A stretch of DNA of 33,830 nucleotides, from assembly GCA_016295145.1 (NCBI GenBank), contig JAEDLR010000014.1, forward strand, positions 1-33,830, read 5' to 3'. The notes beneath the pieces were generated by a model. That model worked only from the letters and a program-made list of their open reading frames with translations, made no database searches and was not told the origin of the DNA. Shown piece by piece: positions 15,334 to 23,026 of this stretch. How positions within the stretch are numbered: the first letter of the stretch is position 1; each line of letters begins with the position of its first letter. The position numbers and the translations under genes were made by a program. Source of the stretch: Oscillospiraceae bacterium. Lineage in GTDB: Bacteria; Bacillota; Clostridia; Oscillospirales; Ruminococcaceae.

Positions 15334-15813
15334 ATGACCGATGTTGATACCGATACCGATATGCCGGAAACAGCACAGAACTCCCAGAATTGGGTTGTTG
15401 TGGATGCCTCTGTTCTGCCTGAAGTCATCTTAAAAGTGTTGGCGGTCAAGCGTATGCTTGCAAACCGTGAGGAAAAAAGCTCCGCGGCTGCCTGCCGCAG
15501 TGTGGGCATCTCCCGCAGTGCTTTTTATAAATATCGGGATTCGGTTTTTGTTTATGAAGAACAGATGCAGCAGAAGGTGTTCACCATTATGTTGTTTCTG
15601 CGCGACCGTTCCGGCGTGCTTTCAGGGGTACTGGCTGCTTTGTATGCTGCAGACGCCAATCTGCTGACCATTAACCAGAGCGTGCCCGTTGACGGTGCAG
15701 CCATTGTAACGGTTTCGTTCCGTATGGAAGATGCTGCCCGTGTGCCCGCACTGTGTCAGTCACTGCGCGTACTGGAGGGCGTCACAGAGGTTCGATTGCT
15801 TTCGGGCTTTTGA
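15334..15813 (+). CDS. ACT domain protein of the PheB/UPF0735 type
   Basis: 159 residues. The N-terminal part has a helix-turn-helix-like segment (AAACRSVGISRSAFYKYRDSV, about residues 50-70), as in PheB/UPF0735 proteins. The C-terminal ACT domain (about 83-159) reads FTIMLFLRDRSGVLSGVLAAL ... VTVSFRMEDA and ends VTEVRLLSGF. ACT domains bind amino acids, and this family sits beside hom or phenylalanine genes in Firmicutes. ATG 15334 is preferred over GTG 15325, since AGAGGTG is correctly spaced only for the ATG. hom starts 52 bases after its stop. A role as amino-acid-responsive regulator of this operon is an inference from context. Confidence 0.87.
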   Translation: MTDVDTDTDMPETAQNSQNWVVVDASVLPEVILKVLAVKRMLANREEKSSAAACRSVGISRSAFYKYRDSVFVYEEQMQQKVFTIMLFLRDRSGVLSGVLAALYAADANLLTINQSVPVDGAAIVTVSFRMEDAARVPALCQSLRVLEGVTEVRLLSGF

Positions 15814-15865
15814 ACAATCAGATATCAGAAAGGAGCTTTCTGCGTGGGCGGAAAGTATAAATCGT

Positions 15866-17119
15866 ATGAAGAAATTTGCTGTTTTGGGATATGGTACTGT
15901 TGGCTCCGGCGTGGTGGAGCTGTTCTACAAGAATCGAGCAAAGATTGAGCAAAAAGCAGGCGACAGAATGGATGTGGGCTATATTCTCGATCTGCGCGAT
16001 TTCCCCGACTCTCCCTATGCGGATAAATTCACCAAGAGCATGGATACCATCCTGGCTGATCCCGAGGTGACCGTGGTTGCGGAATGTATGGGCGGCGTAG
16101 AGCCTGCCTTCACCTACTTGATGCAGTGCCTGGACAAAGGCATCAGCGTGGCAACATCCAACAAGGAACTGATCGCCCGTAAGGGTGCCGTGCTGCTTGC
16201 CGAGGCAAAAGCACATTCCTGCAACTGCTTCTTCGAAGCAAGCGTGGGCGGCGCCATCCCGATCATCCGTCCCCTGCACCGTTGTCTGGCTGCCAATGAT
16301 ATCTCCGCTGTGTACGGCATTCTCAACGGCACCACCAACTTTATCCTGGATAAAATGCTCTCGGACGATATGAGCTTTGAGGCTGCGCTTTCCCTGGCAC
16401 AGGCGCTTGGCTATGCCGAGCGTGAACCAAGTGCCGATGTAGACGGCCACGATGCCTGCCGTAAGATCTGCATTATTGCTTCTTTGGTATTCGGCAAGCA
16501 CGTCTACCCTGAAAGCGTCAAGACTGTAGGCATTCGCGAGGTATCTCTGGCAGATGCCGCTGCTGCCGATGCCCTGGACGGTTCCGTGAAGCTGATCGCT
16601 TCGGTACGCCGCCTGGAGGACGGTCGTATTCTGCCAATGGTGCAGCCGATGTTTGTTCCCCACGAAAATATACTTTCCCGCGTGGATGGCGTGTTCAATG
16701 CGGTCATGGTCTGCGGCGACGGCATTGACCGTGCTGTGTTCTGTGGCAGAGGCGCGGGAAAGCTCCCCACCGCCAGTGCTGTTATGGGCGATGTGATCGA
16801 AGCAGCGAAGCATAACTGCACGGTGTTCTCTCAAGATTGGATTGACAGCGGCGAGCAGGATTTCATTGCCGATGCCGATATGCTCTGCTGCGGTCTGATG
16901 ATCCGTACCGCAAACGGCGATACTGCTTCTCTCACAAACGCAGTCGTCGATTTCTGCAACGCCAACGGCGTGGATGCTTCTGTGGAAGCTGCTGTTGTAG
17001 ACGGCGGTGCGGCTTGCTATACCACTGCCATGAATCACGCACAGCAGAACGCACTGCTTGCGGCTTTGCATGCAGCCGGTTTGCAGGTTGTCAGCGCACT
17101 GCCCGTACTGGATGCGTGA
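15866..17119 (+). CDS. hom: Homoserine dehydrogenase
   Basis: 417 residues. It reduces aspartate-4-semialdehyde to homoserine with NAD(P)H, the branch point to threonine and methionine. The nucleotide fold begins FAVLGYGTVGSGVV; NKELIARKG and NGTTNFILDKM follow, and the catalytic region is AEREPSADVDGHDACRK. A C-terminal ~95 residues (after about 320) takes the place of the ACT regulatory domain but is divergent. ATG 15866 is taken from homology; the nearest purine-rich element (GGCGGAAAG) is weak, and the good AAAGGAG at 15830-15836 is too far away. Translation may therefore depend on coupling to the ACT gene upstream. A 12-bp hairpin ends the unit. Confidence 0.93.
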   Translation: MKKFAVLGYGTVGSGVVELFYKNRAKIEQKAGDRMDVGYILDLRDFPDSPYADKFTKSMDTILADPEVTVVAECMGGVEPAFTYLMQCLDKGISVATSNKELIARKGAVLLAEAKAHSCNCFFEASVGGAIPIIRPLHRCLAANDISAVYGILNGTTNFILDKMLSDDMSFEAALSLAQALGYAEREPSADVDGHDACRKICIIASLVFGKHVYPESVKTVGIREVSLADAAAADALDGSVKLIASVRRLEDGRILPMVQPMFVPHENILSRVDGVFNAVMVCGDGIDRAVFCGRGAGKLPTASAVMGDVIEAAKHNCTVFSQDWIDSGEQDFIADADMLCCGLMIRTANGDTASLTNAVVDFCNANGVDASVEAAVVDGGAACYTTAMNHAQQNALLAALHAAGLQVVSALPVLDA

Positions 17120-17177
17120 ATCTGAACGGGCAGCACCGCACAATGATTGTGCAGTTGCAGTGCACGCCAGGATCAAT

Positions 17178-17208
17178 AAGCGGTCAAGCTGCGTGGCTTG
17201 ACCGCTTT
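17178..17208 (+). terminator. Terminator-like hairpin after hom
   Basis: AAGCGGTCAAGC (17178-17189) pairs perfectly with 17196-17207 around a six-base loop. The T-run is short (TTT, then CGTTAT). Confidence 0.7.
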
Positions 17209-17290
17209 CGTTATAGCTTGCTGCCTTTGATGCCAGACAGTGTACAACGTACAACGCCGTGCAGGAGCAATTATTTTTTCCAAAAAACAG

Positions 17291-17319
17291 TTTACGAATC
17301 AGAAAAAATGTGGTACAAT
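17291..17319 (+). promoter_or_regulatory. Promoter of the phosphoesterase-mscS pair
   Basis: TTTACG (17291-17296), 17 bases, TACAAT (17314-17319), with a TGG extended element. GTG 17351 follows 31 bases later. Confidence 0.7.
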
Positions 17320-17350
17320 AGAATCGTACATCAAAAAAGGAGCTGACACT

Positions 17351-18100
17351 GTGGTCTATATCACGGGAGATACCCACGGCGAATTTGCCCGATTCCGTCA
17401 TCCGCTGCTGAAAAAAGCAACTGCCGATGATATTCTCATTATATGCGGTGATTTTGGCTTTTTCTGGTCGGATAGCCGTGCGGAACAGAAACTGCGCCAA
17501 AAACTCAAAACGCTCAAGTATACTGTTGCCTTTGTAGATGGCTGCCATGAGAACTACGATCTGCTGGAAACCTATCCCATCGGCGATTTTTACGGCGGCA
17601 AGGCAAGGATCATTGCTCCGAATGTGGTGCATCTGCTGCGTGGCGAGGTCTATACCATCAACGGCAAGCGATTCTTCACCTTTGGAGGCGGTCATAGCCA
17701 GGATTTTGAATTTCGTCCTGCCGAGCATTGGTGGGAACGCGAACAGCCCACCTATGCAGAGATCATGCACGGTGCCGAAACACTCAGGCAATACGATAAC
17801 AAGGTGGATTACATCATCACCCACGAGCCCCCTGCATCGCTGAAAGACTGCCTGCGCGTAGATACCCTGCAGCGTCTGGAAATGCACGCATTCTTTGAAG
17901 ATCTGGTACAAATATGCAGCTTTACCGCCTGGTATTTCGGCAAGTGCCATATCAACCGCCATGTGCCGATCAAGTACTACGCCGTATTTGATGCCGTTTT
18001 GCCCATCAAGGATACCAAAACCGAGGTCGGGCAGGAACAGCAAAAATCCCGAAAAACAATTCCCGAAAACAAAGGAGCCGAAGAAAATCATGTTGACTGA
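17351..18100 (+). CDS. Calcineurin-like metallophosphoesterase with altered metal motifs
   Basis: 249 residues. The start is GTG 17351, set by AAGGAG eight bases upstream; the frame is open further upstream across the promoter. Motifs in order: GDTHGE (D7, H9), CGDFGFFW (D34), DGCHEN (residues 63-68), ITHEPP, and FGKCHINR near residue 200. The usual third motif is GNH(D/E) and the last is GHxH, so Cys65 replaces the metal-binding Asn and Lys replaces the first His. This subfamily of short phosphoesterases is widespread in Clostridia and their phages, with unknown substrate. The last ~35 residues (TKTEVGQEQQKSRKTIPENKG) are a charged, disordered tail. The stop overlaps the mscS start by 11 bases, so the two are co-translated. 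Confidence 0.85.
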   Translation: MVYITGDTHGEFARFRHPLLKKATADDILIICGDFGFFWSDSRAEQKLRQKLKTLKYTVAFVDGCHENYDLLETYPIGDFYGGKARIIAPNVVHLLRGEVYTINGKRFFTFGGGHSQDFEFRPAEHWWEREQPTYAEIMHGAETLRQYDNKVDYIITHEPPASLKDCLRVDTLQRLEMHAFFEDLVQICSFTAWYFGKCHINRHVPIKYYAVFDAVLPIKDTKTEVGQEQQKSRKTIPENKGAEENHVD

Positions 18101-18926
18101 TGATATGGGAAATCTCACGCAGAACGCCACCTTTTTTGAGGAAATGCTGCAAAAGGGCGAGGATTTTCTGCCAACGCTGCTGGTTGCCGTGCTGGTATTT
18201 TTACTGGGGCTGCTGCTGACAAGGATTGTGCTGAAAATTGTAGACCGCGCCATGCGCCGCGCCAAGGTCGAAGGTGCCGCAAGTAGTTTTATCAAATCGC
18301 TGCTGCGCATTTTGCTGTATACGCTGCTTGCCATCGTCGCGCTGAGCATTCTGGGTGTGCCTATGACCAGTATCATTGCTGTCATTAGCGCGGCAGGGCT
18401 TGCCATCGGACTTGCCTTGCAGGATAGTCTTTCCAATCTGGCCGGCGGATTCATCATTCTGTTTTCCAAGCCGTTTAAAGCAGGCGATTACATCATGGCA
18501 GGCGGCACAGAGGGTCATGTGGATTCGGTTTCCATTCTGTATACCAAGCTCATTACCCGTGATAACCGCAGCGTGTATCTACCCAACGGCGTGCTATCCT
18601 CGGGGCAGATTACCAATCTTTCACAGCGGGGCACTTTGCGTGTCAGCGTGCCGCTGACCATTGCCTACAATGCTGATTTTGATATGGCGCGGCAGATCAT
18701 TCTGGAACTGCTTGCCAATGAGCCGATGGTTCTGCAGGATCCTGCACCGGTTGTGACTATGAGCGGCCATGGCGATAATGCCGTTATGCTCAATGCAGGA
18801 TTCTGGGTAAACAGCGGCGATTATTTTGCCGTCAGCGGCAGGATCTATGAAAGCTCCAAACAAGCCTTTGATGCTGCCGGTATTGAGATCCCCTATCCCC
18901 AAATCTGCGTACATAACCCCATGTAA
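18090..18926 (+). CDS. mscS: Small-conductance mechanosensitive channel
   Basis: 278 residues, close to E. coli MscS (286). An N-terminal amphipathic stretch (1-25) is followed by three membrane helices (about 28-50, 67-87, 90-120). The third is the pore helix AAGLAIGLALQDSLSNLAGG followed by FSKPFKAGDYI, the family signature. The beta domain contains NRSVYLPNGVLSSGQITN, and the C-terminal alpha/beta domain ends IEIPYPQICVHNPM, a typical MscS end. It releases solutes on hypo-osmotic shock. AAAGGAG at 18071-18077 lies within the end of the upstream gene, and ATG 18090 overlaps it by 11 bases. Confidence 0.94.
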   Translation: MLTDDMGNLTQNATFFEEMLQKGEDFLPTLLVAVLVFLLGLLLTRIVLKIVDRAMRRAKVEGAASSFIKSLLRILLYTLLAIVALSILGVPMTSIIAVISAAGLAIGLALQDSLSNLAGGFIILFSKPFKAGDYIMAGGTEGHVDSVSILYTKLITRDNRSVYLPNGVLSSGQITNLSQRGTLRVSVPLTIAYNADFDMARQIILELLANEPMVLQDPAPVVTMSGHGDNAVMLNAGFWVNSGDYFAVSGRIYESSKQAFDAAGIEIPYPQICVHNPM

Positions 18927-18972
18927 TATCTATGTGGGGACGCAGCCCCAGTACCACCACAACAATCAGATA

Positions 18973-19011
18973 CAAAAAGTACCCATACAGAATATCTGTA
19001 TGGGTACTTTT
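18973..19011. terminator. Strong bidirectional terminator between mscS and the binding-protein gene
   Basis: An 18-bp perfect stem, beginning AAAAAGTACCCATACAGA (18973-18990), loop ATA, complement 18994-19011, with T-runs on both strands. It serves the convergent genes ending at 18926 and 19028. Confidence 0.95.
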
Positions 19012-19027
19012 TCGAGTCATTCACAAA

Positions 19028-19855
19028 TCACTTGACGGGAACAGTCGTGATATCGCTGCCAAACCATGTAGTAGAAATCTTGCCGAGGGTACCGTCCGCT
19101 TTCATCTCGCCCAGAATCCGTTGGACTTCATCACGCAGGGCGCAATCATTCTTGCGGAAACCGATTGCATACTGTTCTTCGGAAAGGCCATCCGGCAAAA
19201 CGCGATAATTCTTACCGCCGGTGGTGATTTCATAATCCGCAACGATCACATCCATAAACACGGCATCCACCAGTTCAAGATCCATCTGCTGCATTGCCTC
19301 AATATTGGTGGGCAGCGCAGTTTCCTTGATGGTACCGCCAATCGAAGAATCTCTGAGGATCGTCTGTGCGGTGGAACCGTTCTGAACGCCAATGGTCTTA
19401 TCAGCCAGATCCGCCATGGACTGTGCTTCACTATCAGCAGGCACAACGAAAACCATTTTGTTGTTCATATACGGCTCAGAAAGATTCATGCGCTCTGCGC
19501 GCGAGGGATTGACGGACATACCGTTCCAAATGCAGTCGATTCTGCCGCCGTCCAGATTATCCTCTTTGGTTTCCCAGTTAATCGGCTGCTTGACCAGCTC
19601 AACGCCCATACGCTTGCAGACTTCTTCTGCAACATCAATATCAAAACCGACAATCTCATCATTCTCATTGGTATAGCCCATGGGCTTAAAGGTCGCGTCC
19701 AGACCCAGAACAAACTTGCCGCTGTCTTTGACCTTTTGCAGAGAGTTATCTGCGCCGCTGTCAGTGTTGCTGCTTCCGTTACAGCCTGCGCCGCAGACGA
19801 GCATACCGACAGCCAGAACAGCAGTCAGCATACGCTTGAAAATAGACTTCTTCAC
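19028..19855 (-). CDS. Amino-acid ABC transporter substrate-binding lipoprotein
   Basis: 275 residues, periplasmic-binding-protein type 3 (polar amino acids), anchored outside the membrane. The signal peptide (KKSIFKRMLTAVLAVGMLVCGAGC) ends in a Cys suited to lipid attachment, with a slightly unusual GAG-C lipobox. Family features are LGLDATFKPMGYTNENDEIVGFDIDVAEEV, NWETKEDNLDGGRIDCIWNGMS, SEPYMNNKMVFVV and the C-terminal EMKADGTLGKISTTWFG. The start is GTG 19855: GTGAGGA lies seven bases upstream, whereas the in-frame ATG at 19876 has no ribosome site. No permease or ATPase gene is adjacent, so it must work with transporter parts encoded elsewhere. Confidence 0.9.
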   Translation of the reverse strand: MKKSIFKRMLTAVLAVGMLVCGAGCNGSSNTDSGADNSLQKVKDSGKFVLGLDATFKPMGYTNENDEIVGFDIDVAEEVCKRMGVELVKQPINWETKEDNLDGGRIDCIWNGMSVNPSRAERMNLSEPYMNNKMVFVVPADSEAQSMADLADKTIGVQNGSTAQTILRDSSIGGTIKETALPTNIEAMQQMDLELVDAVFMDVIVADYEITTGGKNYRVLPDGLSEEQYAIGFRKNDCALRDEVQRILGEMKADGTLGKISTTWFGSDITTVPVK

Positions 19856-19915
19856 GTTGATTTCCTCACTTTTCATTATGTAATGTGCAAGGCATATGCA
19901 AGCCCCACACACAAC

Positions 19916-19944
19916 AGTATATCACACTTTCTCCAAAAACGCAA
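19916..19944 (-). promoter_or_regulatory. Promoter of the amino-acid-binding lipoprotein
   Basis: On the minus strand: TTGCGT (19944-19939), 17 bases, TATACT (19921-19916). It lies in the 111-base gap after ispF, which shows no terminator. Confidence 0.7.
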
Positions 19945-19966
19945 GAGGGAAAAGCACGGTTTCTCA

Positions 19967-20494
19967 TCATAATGGAAACACTTTGCCAATGGGACGGCGG
20001 TCAAGGGGTTTGGGGATCCGCTCCAGCAACACGACACAATGCGCCGCCATGCCCTGTTCTGCACCCGTGAAACCAAGGCGCTCCTCGGTGGTGGCTTTGA
20101 CGCTCACCTGTTCCACATCGCAGCCGAGCTGCTTTGCAATATTCTGGCGCATCTGCGGAATATGCGGTGCAAGTTTTGGAGCCTGCGCCAGAATGACAGC
20201 ATCCATATTACCGATGCGCCATCCCTTCCGTTGAATCAACCCATTGACATGATACAGCAGTTTCAAGCTGTCTGCCCCCTGATATTTCGGGTCGGTATCG
20301 GGAAAATGCTGCCCGATATCTCCCAGCGCAAGCGCACCCAACATGGCATCCATCACCGCGTGCGTCAGCACATCGGCATCAGAATGCCCCAACAAGCCCA
20401 GTGTATGCGCGATCTCCACGCCGCCAAGAATCAACTTGCGTCCCTCGGTCAGTTGATGGACATCGTAACCATGCCCAATACGAAAATCAGCCAT
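19967..20494 (-). CDS. ispF: 2-C-methyl-D-erythritol 2,4-cyclodiphosphate synthase
   Basis: 175 residues, slightly longer than the usual ~157 because of a short C-terminal tail. It forms the cyclic diphosphate in the MEP route to isoprenoids. The zinc ligands are visible in GHGYDVHQL and in LLGHSDADVLTHAVMDA, and the CDP-contact region is VKATTEERLGFTG. ATG 20494 has GAGAGGGAAG upstream and overlaps the end of ispD by 8 bases, giving the common ispD-ispF coupled order. The late tail (ERIPKPLDRRPIGKVFPL) has no known role. Confidence 0.94.
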   Translation of the reverse strand: MADFRIGHGYDVHQLTEGRKLILGGVEIAHTLGLLGHSDADVLTHAVMDAMLGALALGDIGQHFPDTDPKYQGADSLKLLYHVNGLIQRKGWRIGNMDAVILAQAPKLAPHIPQMRQNIAKQLGCDVEQVSVKATTEERLGFTGAEQGMAAHCVVLLERIPKPLDRRPIGKVFPL

Positions 20495-21200
20495 TGTGGC
20501 TTCCCTCTCTTTCCTGCTCATAGCGCAGCAATGCCTCAGCAGTTGCAAAGTCCTCAGGGGTCGTCAACTTGATATTGGTATACGAGCCGGTTGTCATCAT
20601 CACGGGGATATGAATCGCCTCCATGAGCTGGCAATCATCGGTAAAATCCAGACCCTGCGCCTGGGCAAAGGCCATGGCTTGCAGATATGCCGCCCTTGCG
20701 AACACCTGGGGCGTCTGCGTATGGTACAAGCTGCTGCGCGGCGGTGTATCCACAATCACGCCCTCCGCCACCGTTTTGATGGTATCCTTGACGGGCACGC
20801 CCAGCGTGGCCGCGCCGAAGGTATGTGCGTCTGCAATGACTTTTTCGGCATCCTCCACGCGCAAAAGCGGTCTTGCGCCGTCATGTATGGCGATATAGGC
20901 TGCATCAGTCTGCAATGCAGCCACACCATTTGTTACACTCTGCTGACGGGTTGCGCCGCCATATGCCACGGTGATTGGCACAGCAATTGACATCTGCTGT
21001 ATTATTGCCTGAAACGCCGCTTCATCCTGCGGACGGCAGATCACCACCACTTCCGAAACCGCTTTACACTGTGAAAATGTATGCAGCGATTTCTCCAGTA
21101 CGGTGGTATCGCTCAAAGGATGCAATATTTTGTGAATGCCGCCCATTCTGGTGGCATTGCCTGCGCACACCAGAAGAACGGCAGTATCAGCAAGAATCAT
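20487..21200 (-). CDS. ispD: 2-C-methyl-D-erythritol 4-phosphate cytidylyltransferase
   Basis: 237 residues. It transfers CMP from CTP to methylerythritol phosphate, the third MEP-pathway step. The CTP-binding N-terminus reads LLVCAGNATRMGGIHKIL (family LAAGxGxRMGxxxxK). The middle has GGATRQQSVTNGV and IHDGARPLL, and the end has TDDCQLMEA and SYTNIKLTTPEDF; these are the conserved IspD blocks. The start is uncertain: ATG 21200 follows the zinc-ribbon stop as TGAGATG (re-initiation), while ATG 21212 would overlap it; neither has a good ribosome site. Translation is therefore probably coupled to the upstream gene. The 3' end overlaps ispF by 8 bases. Confidence 0.93.
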   Translation of the reverse strand: MILADTAVLLVCAGNATRMGGIHKILHPLSDTTVLEKSLHTFSQCKAVSEVVVICRPQDEAAFQAIIQQMSIAVPITVAYGGATRQQSVTNGVAALQTDAAYIAIHDGARPLLRVEDAEKVIADAHTFGAATLGVPVKDTIKTVAEGVIVDTPPRSSLYHTQTPQVFARAAYLQAMAFAQAQGLDFTDDCQLMEAIHIPVMMTTGSYTNIKLTTPEDFATAEALLRYEQEREGSHNG

Positions 21201-21201
21201 C

Positions 21202-21819
21202 TCACTGCACATCAGGGGCTTTGGTACCGCACTCAGCGCAGAACAACGCCTCGGGAGCAAGGGCAGCGCCACAGCAGGCGCAGACCGCAGGCTGTTCAGG
21301 CGCAGCCGGTTCTGCTTCCACAGTAGGCACAATCGGCTCTACCTTGGTGCCGCACTCGGCGCAGAACAGGGCAGAGGGCGAAAGCGGTGCATTGCAGACG
21401 GTGCAGTTGGTAGGATTCACCGGCTTCGCTGCTTCGGCAGCAGATTTCGTTGCTTCGGCAGCAGGCTTTGGCATAGCGGTGCCACAGGCAGGACAGAATT
21501 TTGCATTCTTATCGCAGCCCTTGCCGCAGCCGGGGCACACAATGACGCCATCCAGTTCTACCAGTTCCTTCTGCTTTGCGGCAAGCTGCTCCTTCAGCTG
21601 CGTGATACCGTTGACAAGCTCTGCATAGGCAGGGTCGGGATGTTCGCTCATATCGTCATAATACTTCTGACCAATGGCGCGAAAACGGGTACGGATCTCA
21701 TTTTCCATGGTGGCGATTTCCTTGCGCACACGATTCTTTTCGGCAATGTTCTTTGCACCATCGGAAACCTCACGGGCTGCCTTGGACATCGTATCCACGA
21801 CATTATCAAAAAAGCTCAT
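21202..21819 (-). CDS. Cytoplasmic protein with three zinc ribbons
   Basis: 205 residues. The N-terminal half (about 1-92) is a charged helical, probably coiled-coil region (KNRVRKEIATMENEIRTRFRAIGQKYYDD ... LAAKQKELVEL). It is followed by three CxxC...CxxC zinc ribbons: CPGCGKGC...FCPACG (about 95-115), CTVCNAPL...FCAECG, and CACCGAAL...FCAECG. Ala/Pro-rich linkers join them. The function is unknown; similar zinc-ribbon proteins are common in Ruminococcaceae. ATG 21819 is chosen over ATG 21825: GAGGAGG is seven bases from the former but only two from the latter. It is the first gene of an operon with ispD and ispF. Confidence 0.85.
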   Translation of the reverse strand: MSFFDNVVDTMSKAAREVSDGAKNIAEKNRVRKEIATMENEIRTRFRAIGQKYYDDMSEHPDPAYAELVNGITQLKEQLAAKQKELVELDGVIVCPGCGKGCDKNAKFCPACGTAMPKPAAEATKSAAEAAKPVNPTNCTVCNAPLSPSALFCAECGTKVEPIVPTVEAEPAAPEQPAVCACCGAALAPEALFCAECGTKAPDVQ

Positions 21820-21867
21820 ATTCATTCCTCCTCTTTCTTTGGTGATGCCACATTACATCACATGATA

Positions 21868-21896
21868 ATTATATCATATTATCCCCAAAATGTCCA
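21868..21896 (-). promoter_or_regulatory. Promoter of the zinc-ribbon-ispD-ispF operon
   Basis: On the minus strand: TGGACA (21896-21891), 17 bases, TATAAT (21873-21868). The start codon is 49 bases downstream. Confidence 0.78.
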
Positions 21897-21929
21897 GTAC
21901 ATTATGTATTTTTTTGCAGCCCGTCTGTG

Positions 21930-21968
21930 AAAAAGCGGTACGCCCCCCCATCAGAGAGCATACCGCTT
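21930..21968 (-). terminator. Terminator after the AraC-GGDEF gene
   Basis: On the minus strand, AAGCGGTATGC (21968-21958) pairs with GCGTACCGCTT (21943-21933), including one G-U pair, followed by TTTTT. It lies 75 bases beyond the stop at 22044. Confidence 0.75.
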
Positions 21969-22043
21969 GCGTGTAAAAATGCAGGGAGTACATCCATATC
22001 CGTTTGATCTGCGCGGCGATGCGCAGATCTGCCGTGGGATGGG

Positions 22044-22835
22044 TCATTCCGTGCGGCTGTTATGAATGGTCTCTATGACATTGCCGAAAAAAGTGCTGAG
22101 ATTCAGGTTTTGCGGAATAGTCGTCATGCCGCACCATAGAAACAGTGGGTATTCTTTTCCCTCGAACGAAATGGTTTCCCCGTTCATGGCAAGCAGTTTT
22201 TCGCGCAATGCTTCGGCAGCAGAAAGGTCAGTCAGGGCGGTCAGCAGCGCAAATTCATCGCCGCCTACTCGCATTACAATCATATCCTGTGTCGCAACCG
22301 ATTCCAGACGTTTTGCCATGGTCAGAATTGCAAGATCGCCCAATTTACGAGAGATCTGATTCAGCGGCATGCACCCTTTTACATCAGCACAGAGCACAAA
22401 GCTGCCACTGTGCGCACGCATATAATCGAACGCGGCACTCATATCCACCTGTTTTAACATTTGTGTATCCTCCTCATGAATACATACGATCGGCGGAAAA
22501 ATATCCGTAAAACGATACTTTTCGCGAAAAGCCGAAGGGTTTTCAAACCACACACGGCGAAAGGCTCTTGAAAAAACTTCCACCGACTGAAACTGATACT
22601 TCATTGCCACATCGGTCACACTGTAGCCATTATGGGCAAGATCACGGGCAGCCATGGTCATGCGCCGGCGATTAATGTAATCGCGCACGCCCATATGCAT
22701 GGCATACTGAAAGATCTTTTCCAGCGACGAGAGCGAAATGTAGCAGGATGCCGCGATCTGCTCACGGGAAAGCTCTGCGTCCAGATGGCTTTCGATATAT
22801 GCAAGCGCGGCAGTCAGTACTTCAAATTTCTGCAT
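22044..22835 (-). CDS. AraC-type HTH fused to a short GGDEF domain
   Basis: 263 residues. An AraC/XylS double helix-turn-helix occupies residues 8-110 (LSREQIAASCYISLSSLEKIF ... YSVTDVAMKYQFQSVEVFSRAFRR). A GGDEF domain occupies about 135-263, with the exact motif RVGGDEFALL (GGDEF at 191-195). D151 in LCADVKGC is in the place of the first metal ligand, and N159 and GD (166-167) are in the usual downstream positions. The domain is about 30 residues shorter than usual and has no obvious RxxD inhibitory site. It may make or bind c-di-GMP, or use the fold only as a ligand sensor. GGAAGGGGGG sets ATG 22835; an extended open frame upstream lacks support. Confidence 0.88.
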   Translation of the reverse strand: MQKFEVLTAALAYIESHLDAELSREQIAASCYISLSSLEKIFQYAMHMGVRDYINRRRMTMAARDLAHNGYSVTDVAMKYQFQSVEVFSRAFRRVWFENPSAFREKYRFTDIFPPIVCIHEEDTQMLKQVDMSAAFDYMRAHSGSFVLCADVKGCMPLNQISRKLGDLAILTMAKRLESVATQDMIVMRVGGDEFALLTALTDLSAAEALREKLLAMNGETISFEGKEYPLFLWCGMTTIPQNLNLSTFFGNVIETIHNSRTE

Positions 22836-22880
22836 GGTGTTCCCCCCTTCCGTGTAGTGATCAATCATGATTGCAATACC

Positions 22881-22889
22881 ATTATAACA
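22881..22889 (-). promoter_or_regulatory. Extended -10 promoter of the AraC-GGDEF gene
   Basis: On the minus strand: TGTTATAAT (22889-22881), a TGn-TATAAT extended -10. No good -35 is seen at 17 bases (AAGCCG). About 45 bases to ATG 22835. Confidence 0.6.
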
Positions 22890-22979
22890 TAGCTTTCGGC
22901 ATCCGGCTTGATGATTTGCATACTTTTTTGCTTTGCATTCATCGTAGCATTCATAGTGCGGTTTGTCAAGTGGTGCCAA

Positions 22980-23008
22980 TTGACGAAATCGGCAAACCAT
23001 GATATAAT
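22980..23008 (+). promoter_or_regulatory. Promoter of the AAA_28-like NTPase
   Basis: TTGACG (22980-22985), 17 bases, TATAAT (23003-23008). The -10 box is only 18 bases before the GTG start, so the leader is very short. Confidence 0.8.
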
Positions 23009-23026
23009 ATCTGTGAGGTGAAGGAA

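Noticed and set aside
15818..18469. An 883-codon open frame antisense to hom, the phosphoesterase and mscS
   Set aside because: It spans three well-supported genes and two intergenic regions with a promoter and terminator; it contains no recognisable domain.
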